A stretch of 64,000 nucleotides of DNA from Aliishimia sp965656085 (GTDB taxonomy: Bacteria; Pseudomonadota; Alphaproteobacteria; Rhodobacterales; Rhodobacteraceae): the NCBI GenBank assembly GCA_965656085.1, contig CBFHJA010000009.1, positions 48,483-112,482 on the forward strand, read 5' to 3'. The notes under the pieces were generated by a model. It saw only the letters and a list, made by a program, of their open reading frames with translations. It was not told the DNA's origin and did not search any database. Below, piece after piece: positions 1 through 10,564 of the stretch. Position 1 is the stretch's first letter. The number at the start of each line of letters is the position of its first letter. The position numbers and the translations under genes were made by a program.

Positions 1-130
1 GGTCGTAGGTGATCACCGTCTTTGCCTCGGGGGCGGTATCGTGCAGGGTGCAGATGGGATCAGGGGTGAAGTCCCACGCGGTGGCGGGCAAGGGGGCCGT
101 GAGGCCCAGAAGCAGAAGAAACAGTCGCAT
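1..130 (-). CDS. Secreted protein of unknown function, N-terminal part (runs off left edge)
   Basis: An ATG at 130 on the minus strand opens a frame that stays open to the window edge. It begins MRLFLLLLGLTAPLPATAWD, a typical Sec signal peptide (Arg, hydrophobic core, cleavage after ATA), followed by FTPDPICTLHDTAPEAKTVI. Only about 43 residues are visible, so no function can be assigned. It is divergent from the secreted protein at 209; the roughly 80 bp between them must hold both promoters. Confidence rests on the signal peptide and the codon usage. Confidence 0.6.
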   Translation of the reverse strand, partial: MRLFLLLLGLTAPLPATAWDFTPDPICTLHDTAPEAKTVITYD

Positions 131-208
131 GAGGGATGATTTAGGCGGGAGGTTCGGCTTGACCATTGGTAAGCTCCCCCCATAGCCTGCAATCTGCACA
201 AGGTGGGC

Positions 209-727
209 ATGAAGACAGGGATGACGATGAAACTGGTAAATCGGGTGGTTCTGGTCTGCGCCGTGGCGCTCCTCGTGGCGCCCGCGCCAGCCTCTGCACA
301 GGGCCGCGAGGGCATGTTCGACGCGGCGACCACCAACCGCGTCATCGACACCGTGGCGAGTGTATTCGCGGGCTGCCGGGACATTCCGGATGTCTACCGG
401 CCCGATTGCCTCGGCAAGGCGCTCCAAAACGGCGCTCGGAAAATCTCAAATAATCCAGCCTATTGGGAGGCTTACGTGGCGCTGACCCGGCTGTCGCGGG
501 GGCTGACCCGGTCGGTCCGGGAAAACCGCGACGATGAGTTGGGACGGCTCCGCGCTGCGGGGATGCGGCTTGACGCGGTCCGCCCGGAGGTCCTGCCGGC
601 GCTTGCGGCGGAGACCCGCGCGGCGATTGCCCGGGCGAACGAGGATCTGCAACGCCTGAGCGCGTCGGAGGTGACGGCCTTCGCCCCGCTCCGCGAGTTG
701 CTGCTCAACGCCCGGCCCTGGCCCTGA
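209..727 (+). CDS. Secreted hypothetical protein, about 172 aa
   Basis: The product starts with a basic stretch and a hydrophobic segment (VVLVCAVALLVAPAPASA), so it is probably exported and cleaved after ASA. The mature part is mostly helical and Arg/Ala-rich, with two cysteines (in AGCRDIP and PDCLGK) that could form a disulfide. I do not recognise a family. An AAGG at 200-203 sits five bases before the ATG at 209; a GTG at 203 and ATGs at 221 and 227 are in the same frame and cannot be excluded as starts. It is followed by intergenic repeat copy 1. Confidence 0.65.
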   Translation: MKTGMTMKLVNRVVLVCAVALLVAPAPASAQGREGMFDAATTNRVIDTVASVFAGCRDIPDVYRPDCLGKALQNGARKISNNPAYWEAYVALTRLSRGLTRSVRENRDDELGRLRAAGMRLDAVRPEVLPALAAETRAAIARANEDLQRLSASEVTAFAPLRELLLNARPWP

Positions 728-771
728 GCTGTCCCTCATTGGCGGCGCAAAGGCCCGCCCGCGCACCGAAC

Positions 772-957
772 GGTTAACGCGGCGCCCGCGCAACACCCGT
801 CCCGACGGGCACATCGCGTTTGAGCCAAGTTAACAAGGGATTTTGGGCGCCATACGACGTATGGCTCGGCGTATGGCACCTGTACATACACTGTACATAC
901 AAATCCCGATTCGTTCTGGGGTTAACGCGCCGTACGGTGGGGGCGCGTTAACCTTTT
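772..957. repeat. Dispersed intergenic repeat, copy 1 (GTTAAC-bounded, GTATGGC core)
   Basis: This stretch begins and ends with GTTAAC and contains GCCATACGACGTATGGC, CGGCGTATGGCACC, two TGTACATAC units, then AAATCCCGATTCGTTC followed by GGGGTTAAC. The same order of modules recurs at 35394-35580 and 60459-60654. It lies in a 455-bp gap (728-1182) between a secreted protein and a DUF4238 gene. The rest of the gap, 958-1182, holds short open frames but nothing I can support as a gene. Confidence 0.8.
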
Positions 958-1182
958 CCGGGTGTCGCCCCACGCGACAGGGATACGCGCCGGGACAGGG
1001 GCAGGTCGGGGACTGTCGCTCGCGACGGTGGAACGGCGCGCTTTATGGTTGCCAAGCACGTTCCCGGATTGGAGCGGGCAGCGCGCGGGTGGCAAAAGCG
1101 ACAGGCCGCGGGACGACCTGCCGCTGGCCCGGCGCGCTACGCGCTTGATTCCGGGCCGTTCTAAGTGTCTCGGCCTGCCTCG

Positions 1183-2037
1183 CTACCAGCAGGCTGCGAT
1201 TATCGACCGCAACAATCGATCAGAGTGCGACGCGATAGCGTTGCTCTGCTTTGCAAGTTGCATATTGATTTTTCGAACGCTCTTGTCGTCCAACCGAAGT
1301 AGGCTCGTGGAATCTTGGCGAGCGGTAAAACCAATGGCAATTTTGGGCGACATGGGAGTCCATAGTTCCACGCCTTCAGAACCCAATTCTTGGAAAGGGT
1401 AATCCTCAAACCGAATTTTAGGGTTAGAGCCTACAACGAAACTCTTTCTTGGACTCGCAGGTGTGGCTACAACAAGGCTCATGGAGTCGAGCGTTTCAAG
1501 AATATGAATTGATTGTCTGCTGAAATTTTCGATCCGGCTTCTGGATGCAACCGTGTGCTGGTAGTCTGGCGAATTGAATTTAGCCCTCTCCTCTGGAGTG
1601 AAGGGTCGAGTGTGTTCCTCGAGCTTACGGAGGTTCTCTTGGGAGAAAACCTCTTGAATGGCCTCCTTAGCAATTGGTTCGATGAAGTCCGGAGTGCGCT
1701 TGCTCAAGTTGTAAAAAAACTGAATGAAGCGCCTTCTATCTTCGCCAGATTTAAAGGATACGTTCCCTGACACTAAACATTTTTGGAAAATGTCCATCCA
1801 GTTGGGAACATAGTTGTCGAGTTCGACAGCGAAGAAGCGTTCCAAGCCGTCGCTTTTGGATCCGTCTGTGCGTGTCACAGTGTTGTAGTGTCGGCGCTTA
1901 AACACCGAGTTGATATTTCTAACTTCTATTGTGAAAGGCGTTTTCCGTTTTGTTGCGTAGTAAACGCTGGAGCCTTCAACACAGAAATGCTTCAAAATAG
2001 TTTTTGGCACGAAGTGATGGTTCTGCGACCGGCTCAA
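1183..2037 (-). CDS. DUF4238 family protein, probably horizontally acquired
   Basis: The 284-residue product opens with SQNHHFVPKTILKHF, the His-rich HHxVPxxxLxxF signature of the DUF4238 family, whose function is unknown although members often occur in mobile or defence-associated regions. Codon use is visibly AT-richer than in all neighbours, pointing to transfer. The only start candidate is TTG at 2037, nine bases downstream of and in the same frame as the TAG stop of uvrB; AGAGG inside the uvrB end could act as its ribosome site. Expression therefore probably depends on transcription through uvrB. The 3' end lies next to repeat copy 1. Confidence 0.75.
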   Translation of the reverse strand: MSRSQNHHFVPKTILKHFCVEGSSVYYATKRKTPFTIEVRNINSVFKRRHYNTVTRTDGSKSDGLERFFAVELDNYVPNWMDIFQKCLVSGNVSFKSGEDRRRFIQFFYNLSKRTPDFIEPIAKEAIQEVFSQENLRKLEEHTRPFTPEERAKFNSPDYQHTVASRSRIENFSRQSIHILETLDSMSLVVATPASPRKSFVVGSNPKIRFEDYPFQELGSEGVELWTPMSPKIAIGFTARQDSTSLLRLDDKSVRKINMQLAKQSNAIASHSDRLLRSIIAACW

Positions 2038-2043
2038 AACGAA

Positions 2044-4239
<2,196 letters not shown>

Positions 4240-4382
4240 GGGCAGGTCTCCTTGTGCCTTGATATGTGTCACGGCCGGGCAGGGATGCAAGTGCCGGGCC
4301 GCACGCGGTTGCAGGGCATGATTGGTGTCGGCAGGGATTTTGGGCTATCCTTCTGCGCAGCGGAGCGATGGAGGGATTCCCC

Positions 4383-6140
4383 GTGCAGCGCAAACTTGCG
4401 ACGATCCTTGTGGGCGACTTTGTCGGCTCGACCGCCGCGATGGCGCGGAGCGAGGAGGCCGCGCTCAGCCGGGTGCTTCTCGGGCTCGATCTGGTGTCGC
4501 GCTCCGTTGCGCATCACAAAGGGCGGGTGTTCAACACGGCAGGGGACGCGCTGCTGGCCGAGTTCGACAGCCCGGTCAATGCGCTCAAGGCGGCGATCGA
4601 GGCGCGCTCGCATCTTGCTTCCACACCGGAACTTGCACCGACAGACATGCGGTTCGGGCTTCACATCGCCGATGTTGTGCAGGTTGGCGAGGATCTGCGC
4701 GGGGACGGGGTCAATATCGCGGCCCGGTTGCAGGAACATGCCGCGCCCGGTGAGATCGATGTCTCAGGTGTGCTGTATGACCACGTGGAGCGGGTTGCCC
4801 CCTGTGCGTTCTCGGATCAGGGGATGCAGGTCTTCAAGGGGGTCAGTGCCCCTGTGCGTGTCATGCGGGTCGGCGCGTCGATGGATCGGCATGTCTATCA
4901 AACCGCCCCGACGGTTGATGCGCCGAAATCCGAGCTTAAACCCAATTCCGTCGCGGTGCTGCCCTTCGTGGTGAGTGGGGCCGCCGACGATGATCAGGCG
5001 TTTCTGGCTGACGGGCTCACCGATGACATCATCCACGAGTTGAGCCTGATCCGGTCACTCTTTGTCAGCTCGCGCACCGCTTCGCGTGCCTTGCGCACCG
5101 ATGATCCGGTGCAGATCGGCGAGGCGCTCGGGGTGCGCTATGTGCTCTCCGGGGCCATTCGCAGGCTCGGGCCGCGCTTGCGCCTCAACGTCACGCTCGC
5201 GCGCACGTCTGATGGCGGCGTGGTCTGGTCGGACCGCGTGCAGCGGCCTTTCGACGAGGTGCTCGACGCGATGGACGATCTGGTGGCCCGTGTGGCGTCG
5301 ACAGTGTCGGGCCGGATCGACCATGCCGAGATCACCGCCCTGCGCACCAAACGCCCGGAGAATATGACGGCTTACGAGTATTACCTGCGGGGGCTGGACC
5401 GTCACCGTTTGGGCGGTGTGTCCAACACCTACGCTGAGGAAGCGCGGCAGTGGTTTCAACGCTCACAGGCCGCAGACCCGGGCTTCGCCAGACCGCTGGC
5501 CATGGAAATCTGCTCGTGGAGCTACCTTCCGGACTTCGATCAGGTGGCCGCAGAAAAGATGCTCAACCGTGCGATGGAACTCGATGGGTCTGATCCGGAG
5601 TTGCACCGGATTTTCGGTGTTTTGCAGATCAAGTTGAACAATGATTACGAGGCCAGCAAGCGGCACCATGACATGGCGCTGCAACTTGCACCGAACGATG
5701 CCTATATTCTGGGCCGCTGCGCCGCGTTTTATACCTATGATGGCGCGCCGGACCGGGCGCTCGACCTGCTGGCGCGCGCCGACGCGCTGGACCCGTTTCT
5801 GCCCGTGTGGATCGTCGAGGAACGTGTTGCCGCGCTCTATGCCAAAGGGCTCTACGCAGAGGCGAATGACGAGGCGCGGAGCCTGAATTTTCAAACCCGG
5901 CGCTCGCGGCTTTACCGGGCCGCCGGCCGCGTGGCGCGCGGCGATTTGGACCGGGCGCGCCAACTCGTCACCGAAGCCCGCGCCGACGATCCGTCCTTGA
6001 GCACGGCCTATGTTGTGGAACAGGAACTGTTCCGGGACAAAGCCCTGCTGGAAGAACTTCTGGACCGGCTGCGCGTTGCGGGCTTGCCCGACCCTGAAGC
6101 GATGGAACCCTCCACGCCAGTGCTTGCGTTAGGCCGCTAG
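4383..6140 (+). CDS. Class III adenylate/guanylate cyclase-type protein with TolB-like and TPR regions
   Basis: The N-terminal 170 or so residues form a class III nucleotide cyclase domain: QRKLATILVGDFVGST carries the first metal-binding Asp, FNTAGDALLAEF the second acidic site, and GDGVNIAARLQ the purine-binding helix. A linker leads to a TolB-like segment (SVAVLPFV through ADGLTDDIIHEL) typical of alphaproteobacterial cyclases, and then to TPR-like helices. It may make cAMP as an input-controlled regulator; catalytic activity is inferred. The GTG at 4383 gives the family-typical N terminus and has GGAGG eight bases upstream; an ATG at 4368 is the alternative. Product about 585 aa, intracellular. 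Confidence 0.85.
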   Translation: MQRKLATILVGDFVGSTAAMARSEEAALSRVLLGLDLVSRSVAHHKGRVFNTAGDALLAEFDSPVNALKAAIEARSHLASTPELAPTDMRFGLHIADVVQVGEDLRGDGVNIAARLQEHAAPGEIDVSGVLYDHVERVAPCAFSDQGMQVFKGVSAPVRVMRVGASMDRHVYQTAPTVDAPKSELKPNSVAVLPFVVSGAADDDQAFLADGLTDDIIHELSLIRSLFVSSRTASRALRTDDPVQIGEALGVRYVLSGAIRRLGPRLRLNVTLARTSDGGVVWSDRVQRPFDEVLDAMDDLVARVASTVSGRIDHAEITALRTKRPENMTAYEYYLRGLDRHRLGGVSNTYAEEARQWFQRSQAADPGFARPLAMEICSWSYLPDFDQVAAEKMLNRAMELDGSDPELHRIFGVLQIKLNNDYEASKRHHDMALQLAPNDAYILGRCAAFYTYDGAPDRALDLLARADALDPFLPVWIVEERVAALYAKGLYAEANDEARSLNFQTRRSRLYRAAGRVARGDLDRARQLVTEARADDPSLSTAYVVEQELFRDKALLEELLDRLRVAGLPDPEAMEPSTPVLALGR

Positions 6141-6225
6141 AGCCTGCCGCTGACCTGCAGAATGCAGTTTTCAGCTGTGGGGCAGGCCCTATCGCGGAAA
6201 TTTCCGGCTGGGGGCAAGCCGCCTT

Positions 6226-7200
6226 CTACTTGCAGATCGGCAATTCCAAGGGGGGCTGCTTGGGCAGGGACGCCCGCCAGCTATTGATGATCGGTTGCAG
6301 CTTTCGTTTGGACCAGAATTTAGGAGTCCCGACGGTGCGCAGGCAGGACGTGTTCCAATAGGTCCCGGCCTGCGCAGGGGATTTGCCGCGCGCAACGGCC
6401 TTGGTCACGGCGTCGATATCCTTGGATTCGGGGTAGATATACAGGGAGGTCGGGTTGCCTTCGATCATCGCGATGATCTCGTCCGAGACATGGTCGGACC
6501 ATGTCGTGCAGCCATTGCTGCGCCCGCCCGTGTAGTCGATCAGCTTGCCAACGGGCACGAAGCCCTCCGCGTCGGCGTGGGGGCTTTGGGGGCGGCTCAT
6601 GCGGCATTGCCAGCGCAGGAACCGCGCCTCATGCCCGCCGATGGCGCGCTCGCGGGCGTTGCGGGTCTCGCGCTCGCCGTCGAAGAGGATGAAGGTGCGC
6701 TTGAAGGCCCGCATCTGGCCGGACTGGCGCATGTAGCCCTTGAAGGAGGTCCGGGTCTCGGCGGTCACATAGGCCCCGCCCATGGTCAGCTTCGAGCCTT
6801 CGGCATTGCTGAAATGCTGTGCGCATTCGCGGCTATTGGAGAAGGTCGCGCGGGGCAGTTTGCGCCCGTTGCCATGGCCGGAGGACACCGCGCGGAAGGT
6901 CTGGCTTTGCTCGCAGATGATGTAAAAGCGTGCCCCGGCGGCGCCAATCCCGTGGGGCCGCGTGGCATCCTTGGCGAAGTAACACGGGTTTCGGACCTCG
7001 CCGCGCTGCCGCTTGTCCTGATAGAGCGCGCGGGCCCGCTCAAGCACCACGGGCGCGATTTGCCCATCGCCGGTGCCGACATGCTTTTGCAGCCAGTTCG
7101 GAAAGGCTTCGGCGCGCGCGGGCGTCGGTCCGGCTCCGGCCGCGACAAGCAGTGCCACGGTAACCCCCATGCAGGTCAATAGCTGCGTGATCCATCGCAT
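6226..7200 (-). CDS. Murein L,D-transpeptidase catalytic domain family protein (YkuD_2 type), secreted
   Basis: The 324-residue product has a signal peptide (ending near PTPARA) and the features of the L,D-transpeptidase-like YkuD_2 family: a GHGNG segment and, near residue 225, the catalytic motif SNGCTTW with the nucleophilic cysteine. Such enzymes act on peptidoglycan stem peptides in the periplasm; the exact substrate here is inferred. The ATG at 7200 is preceded by AGGAGAG. It is transcribed away from the YHS gene. The C terminus is unusually long and basic (WSKRKLQPI) for a minimal domain. Confidence 0.75.
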   Translation of the reverse strand: MRWITQLLTCMGVTVALLVAAGAGPTPARAEAFPNWLQKHVGTGDGQIAPVVLERARALYQDKRQRGEVRNPCYFAKDATRPHGIGAAGARFYIICEQSQTFRAVSSGHGNGRKLPRATFSNSRECAQHFSNAEGSKLTMGGAYVTAETRTSFKGYMRQSGQMRAFKRTFILFDGERETRNARERAIGGHEARFLRWQCRMSRPQSPHADAEGFVPVGKLIDYTGGRSNGCTTWSDHVSDEIIAMIEGNPTSLYIYPESKDIDAVTKAVARGKSPAQAGTYWNTSCLRTVGTPKFWSKRKLQPIINSWRASLPKQPPLELPICK

Positions 7201-7396
7201 CTCAGGCTCTCCTGTTTCATCCGCCTCGCGCCCACTTTATCACAGTTTTGAGCGGCGCACGCGGGGCATTGGCGGAAAAATCCGGTTTGCCCGGCGGGAC
7301 TTGCATGTCACAGTCCATCACGCTTCTGTCACAGGGGTTGGCAGGTCGATCCTGACCCGTCATTTGGGGGGAACACAACGCAAAGGACACCATGTC

Positions 7397-7891
7397 ATGG
7401 CCCTATCCCGCCGTACGCTGTTCATCGGATCCGCTCTCGTTCTGCTCGGAGGCGGCTATGCCGCGCAGAGCCTTCTGTCCGAAGACTACACCGCAGCATG
7501 GTATGAAACCGCCGAGGGGGTGGCGATCGACGGCACGGATCCGGTCGCCTATTTCACCCAAGGCGCGCCGGTCTCGGGAGACGCCGCGCACAGCCTCGAT
7601 TGGGGCGGGACCACGTGGCATTTCGCCAGCGCCGAGAACAAGGCGCTGTTCGAGGCCGAGCCCGAGGCCTACGCGCCGCAATATGGCGGCTATTGTGCTT
7701 GGGCGGTGGGAGCGCGCAAGTCGCTCGCGCCCACCGAGCCCGCGCAATGGGCCATCGTCGACGGCAAGCTCTATCTGAACTTCAACGCCTCGGTGCAGGA
7801 AAAGTGGCAGGCCGATGTGCCGGGCTTCATCGCCCGGGCCGATCAGAACTGGCCAGAGCTTGAGGCCGGGCTCATCGCACCTGAGACATAA
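7397..7891 (+). CDS. YHS domain-containing protein, exported
   Basis: The 164-residue protein begins MALSRRTLFIGSALVLLGGG, which looks like a twin-arginine or membrane-anchored signal. The YHS domain covers roughly residues 40-110: DGTDPVAYF, then PQYGGYCAWAVG. Relatives are often annotated as YHS domain (seleno)proteins because the YGGYC cysteine aligns with selenocysteine in some members; here the codon is an ordinary TGT. A role in metal handling is plausible for the family but unproven. The ATG at 7397 has AAGGA upstream; the longer frame beginning at 7073 overlaps the opposite gene and is rejected. Confidence 0.8.
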   Translation: MALSRRTLFIGSALVLLGGGYAAQSLLSEDYTAAWYETAEGVAIDGTDPVAYFTQGAPVSGDAAHSLDWGGTTWHFASAENKALFEAEPEAYAPQYGGYCAWAVGARKSLAPTEPAQWAIVDGKLYLNFNASVQEKWQADVPGFIARADQNWPELEAGLIAPET

Positions 7892-7954
7892 CACCCGCTT
7901 GGCAAGTCCCGTCCGGCTTGGCATAAGGCGGGTAACAGACACGGGATGACATTC

Positions 7955-8266
7955 ATGCGCGCACGCATCTACCAACCCGCCCGCACCGCGATGCAGTCGG
8001 GCACGGCCAAAACCCATCACTGGGTGCTGGAATTCGCGCCGGCCTCGGCCCGCGATGTGGACCCGCTGATGGGCTGGACCTCGTCCAGCGACACCCAAAG
8101 CCAGGTGCGGCTGAGCTTCGAGACCAAGAAGGCCGCGCTCGCCTATGCCAAGGAAAACGGCATCGACGCGATCGTGCAGGAGCCCAAGACGCGCAAGGTC
8201 AATATCCGGCCCGGCGGCTATGGCGACAATTTCGCGACCAATCGCCGGGGGGCATGGACGCACTGA
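7955..8266 (+). CDS. ETC complex I subunit, NDUFS4-like
   Basis: The 103-residue product starts MRARIYQPARTAMQSGTAKT, ends with the GGYGDNFATNRRG segment and carries MGWTSSSDTQSQV in the middle. These are hallmarks of the NDUFS4/18-kDa accessory subunit of respiratory complex I, which is found in alphaproteobacteria and mitochondria. It should bind the peripheral arm at the cytoplasmic side of the membrane. An ATG at 7946 gives three more residues; I prefer 7955 because it matches the usual family start. It overlaps the following acetyltransferase by 13 bp, suggesting translational coupling. Confidence 0.9.
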   Translation: MRARIYQPARTAMQSGTAKTHHWVLEFAPASARDVDPLMGWTSSSDTQSQVRLSFETKKAALAYAKENGIDAIVQEPKTRKVNIRPGGYGDNFATNRRGAWTH

Positions 8267-8712
8267 GCCTGCGAGTCTGCACGGCGAATGAGCCCGGCGT
8301 GCAGGCGGTGATCGCAGCGCATCTGGCGCAGATGCAGGCCCAAACTCCCGAAGAAAGCCGTCACGCGCTGCCGGCCCAGAGCCTGCGCGGTGCTTGGATG
8401 CTCGCGGCGGAGGCGGGCGGCACGGTGGTTGCGATTGGTGCGGTGGCCCCGCTCTGGCCCGGCGCAGGCGAGATCAAATCCATGCACACGCTGGCAGCAG
8501 GCCGCGGGCGCGGCGCTGGGCGGGCCATCCTGCGCGGGCTGCTCGACCGGGCGGCGGCGGAGGGCATTGGTGCAGTCTATCTCGAAACCGGCAGCACCCC
8601 CGCCTTCGCCCCGGCCCGCGCGCTCTATGCCAACGAAGGCTTCACCTTCTGCCCACCCTTCGGAACCTATGCCGAGGACCCTTTGAGCGTTTTCATGACC
8701 CGCCGCATCTGA
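8254..8712 (+). CDS. GNAT family N-acetyltransferase
   Basis: This 152-residue GNAT enzyme has a beta-strand giving IKSMHTLAAGRGRGAGRAIL, containing the acetyl-CoA pyrophosphate loop (R-G-x-G-x-G/A). A C-terminal strand-helix unit (ARALYANEGFTFCPPF) is typical of YafP/ElaA-like GNATs. The acceptor substrate is unknown. It starts inside the end of the NDUFS4-like gene (13-bp overlap) and is followed by a GC-rich hairpin (near 8718-8740) and the tRNA fragment. Confidence 0.85.
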   Translation: MDALSLRVCTANEPGVQAVIAAHLAQMQAQTPEESRHALPAQSLRGAWMLAAEAGGTVVAIGAVAPLWPGAGEIKSMHTLAAGRGRGAGRAILRGLLDRAAAEGIGAVYLETGSTPAFAPARALYANEGFTFCPPFGTYAEDPLSVFMTRRI

Positions 8713-8753
8713 ACCTTGCCCCATGGGAAATTTCGGGGCATGACAAGGCCAGC

Positions 8754-8786
8754 GGTCCCTTAGCTCAACTGGATAGAGCAGCTGAC
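8754..8786 (+). tRNA. Truncated tRNA 5' half, probably tRNA-Arg, cut at the anticodon loop
   Basis: The bases fit a tRNA 5' half exactly: acceptor strand GGTCCCT (8754-8760), TA, D-stem GCTC, D-loop AACTGGATA, D-stem GAGC, A26, then the anticodon-stem strand GCTGA and C32. At 8787 the sequence switches to an IS21-type end, so the anticodon and whole 3' half are missing. The D-arm resembles tRNA-Arg(TCT) of alphaproteobacteria; the identity is inferred. It cannot make a working tRNA. Confidence 0.75.
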
Positions 8787-9558
8787 TGTTGATTTCTGCT
8801 GAGAAGTGACCCGTTAGACCCCTGAATTTTCAATGAGAATTGACCCATGTGACCACCTTGCCCCGACCGATTTAGTCGGGGAGAGACGGAATGATCGACA
8901 TGGGATGTTTGAGTGTTATCCGACGCTCGCTGCCCGGCAACACATGCGAAGCATGTGTGAGAGGGGGCCTTGCGTGACAAAATGCCAATTCGCGAGATTG
9001 CCCGCCGGACGGGTTTGTCTCGCAATACCATGAGGACGTACCTGCGCGAGTGCGTGGTCGAGCCGACGTTCAAGGCACCGCCTCGGCCGAGCAAGCTGGA
9101 CCCTTATGCGCCCATGACCGCATCATCGGGCGGTCACACCGCAACCCAGGCAGGGTGATCTATGATTGGCGGCACTCTCTCGCTGTCATCCAACGCAAAC
9201 CCGGCGCCCTGCGCACTGGCGCGTCGTGCCGTCCGTCAAGATGCCCGAAGCCTTCCGCCGCCTGCAGGCCCACATGCTGCGCAAGGAAGGCGGAGACCGC
9301 CAGATGGTCGATATACTGTCTCTGGGTTTGCACCATCATGAATACGCCGTTCTGTGTGCCATAGAACTGGCGCTTGACGCAGGCGTGCCCAACAAGACGC
9401 ATGTCCTGAACCTCCTGCACAGGTTGATCGACAGGACGCAGACCGACCATCCAGAGGTCGATCCACCAGATGCGCTGGCGTTGCATACGGCGCCGAAGGC
9501 CAACGTCGATCGCGACGATGATCTGAGACAGGCTGGGGAGAAGCGCCATGCGTCATGA
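8787..9558 (+). mobile_element. Decayed IS21-family insertion sequence remnant
   Basis: The left end begins TGTTGATTTCTGCTGAGAAG and carries two copies of a GAGAAxTGACCC repeat (8801-8812 and 8835-8846), as in the multiple transposase-binding repeats at IS21-family ends. It is followed by pieces of istA. The central part of istA, all of istB and a recognisable right end are absent; the right boundary at about 9558 is where the pcaQ gene begins. The element has interrupted a tRNA gene. Confidence 0.75.
8970..9558 (+). pseudogene. istA: IstA transposase, broken and internally deleted
   Basis: Three pieces of an IS21-type IstA can be read. The N-terminal HTH region (8970-9120) contains MPIREIARRTGLSRNTMRTY followed by PSKLDPYAP. 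From about 9162 another frame gives YDWRHSLAVIQRKPGALRTG, the start of the C-terminal region. From about 9230 a third frame gives MPEAFRRLQAHML and GGDRQMVDIL, running to the stop at 9556-9558. The DDE catalytic core between the first two pieces is missing, and at least one frameshift separates the last two. A possible extra N-terminal piece (MIDMGCLSVIRR) lies at 8891 in yet another frame. No functional transposase can be made. Confidence 0.75.
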
Positions 9559-10470
9559 TTCTGCAGGCGTTTCGATCGTGATCAAGCTGACACACCGCAA
9601 AAAAGCCCGTGCCGCCGAAGACGGGATTTCGTCGGCGCGGCTGATAATTCCCACCGACCCCGTCGTCGGACGCGTGTCGAGATCAAGGGCGATCATCCGC
9701 CTGGTCTCCAGATCGTCGGCAATCACGCCACGGCTGATGAACCAAACCAGCTCCGGATCGCCGAGGATCATCGCGCGGCCGAAAGACGAGGATGCCGTTT
9801 CGATGCGGGTCGGGAAGAGTGGCACACCTTGCGTGATCAGCATGCGGGCGATCAGCGGGCGGATCGCGGAGGCCTTGGGCGGGTAGAGCACACGGTAATG
9901 GTGCAAATCCTCGAAACTCCGTACATTCGCCGCCGGGCTGTCGGCGCGGCAGGCGACGACCACCTCCTCGGAATGCAACTGGCGGAAGGTCAGCCCGTCC
10001 ATCGACTCGGGGCGCCCCAGCCGGCCCAGCACCAGATCAAGCGCGCCGCTTCGCAGCCGCCCGATGAGCGCCTCATGGGTGCCTTCTTCCACATGGAGCA
10101 GGGTATCGGGCTCTATCGTCAGGAAGTGTTGCGCGGCACGGACTACCAGACCTGACGCGACACTGGGAAGTGCGCCGATCCGCAGCCGCCCCGCCGCTGC
10201 CTTGTCATCGCGCACGCTGCGCAGGCCCTGCCGCAAGGCGGAAGTGCTCTGTTCGGCGAATTGCAGGAAAATCTCGCCCTGCGGTGTCAGGCGGACCCCG
10301 GCGCGGCTGCGTTCCATGAGCGTTGCATCTACGATCTCTTCAAGCTCTTTGAGCGTGCGCGATATCGCCGGGCCGGTCAGGTGCAACTGCTCGGCCGCCC
10401 GCTTGAGACTGGCCGCGCGGGCAATGGCGCTGAACGCGTCGAGATGGCGAAACTTGATGCGTCGGTCCAT
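9553..10470 (-). CDS. pcaQ: LysR-type regulator PcaQ of protocatechuate catabolism
   Basis: The 305-residue LysR regulator begins MDRRIKFRHLDAFSAIARAA, with a winged HTH (SLKRAAEQLHLTGPAISRTL) and a C-terminal effector-binding domain (GRLRIGALPSVASGL onward). The N-terminal KFRHL pattern and its position divergent from pobA-pca genes identify it as PcaQ, which activates pca operons in response to beta-carboxymuconate or related intermediates. The start at 10470 is chosen over an in-frame ATG at 10536 because it gives the normal LysR N terminus. The stop overlaps the end of the istA remnant by a few bases, so the IS lies directly behind the gene. Confidence 0.88.
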   Translation of the reverse strand: MDRRIKFRHLDAFSAIARAASLKRAAEQLHLTGPAISRTLKELEEIVDATLMERSRAGVRLTPQGEIFLQFAEQSTSALRQGLRSVRDDKAAAGRLRIGALPSVASGLVVRAAQHFLTIEPDTLLHVEEGTHEALIGRLRSGALDLVLGRLGRPESMDGLTFRQLHSEEVVVACRADSPAANVRSFEDLHHYRVLYPPKASAIRPLIARMLITQGVPLFPTRIETASSSFGRAMILGDPELVWFISRGVIADDLETRRMIALDLDTRPTTGSVGIISRADEIPSSAARAFLRCVSLITIETPAES

Positions 10471-10564
10471 ATGCGTGCCAATTATGATATTCAAAATCCC
10501 AAAAAACTCATTTTTCATACCGGGAAAAACATGCAAAATCCATAGGTGAGACAGGGAGGCGCAT

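Noticed and set aside
4266..4382. Longer N terminus for the cyclase-like protein
   Set aside because: The extra residues do not match the family and the GTG at 4383 has a better ribosome site.
7073..7396. N-terminal extension of the YHS protein to 7073
   Set aside because: It overlaps the transpeptidase-like gene, and the signal-like start lies at 7397.
8781..8793. Reading GTT as the anticodon of a complete tRNA-Asn
   Set aside because: The sequence after C32 matches an IS21-type end, and no 3' half (T-arm, acceptor) follows; only the 5' half is supported.
10471..10564. Classic PcaQ operator (ATAACC-N4-GGTTAT) between pcaQ and pobA
   Set aside because: The region is AT-rich but I could not find this palindrome; any PcaQ site must differ.
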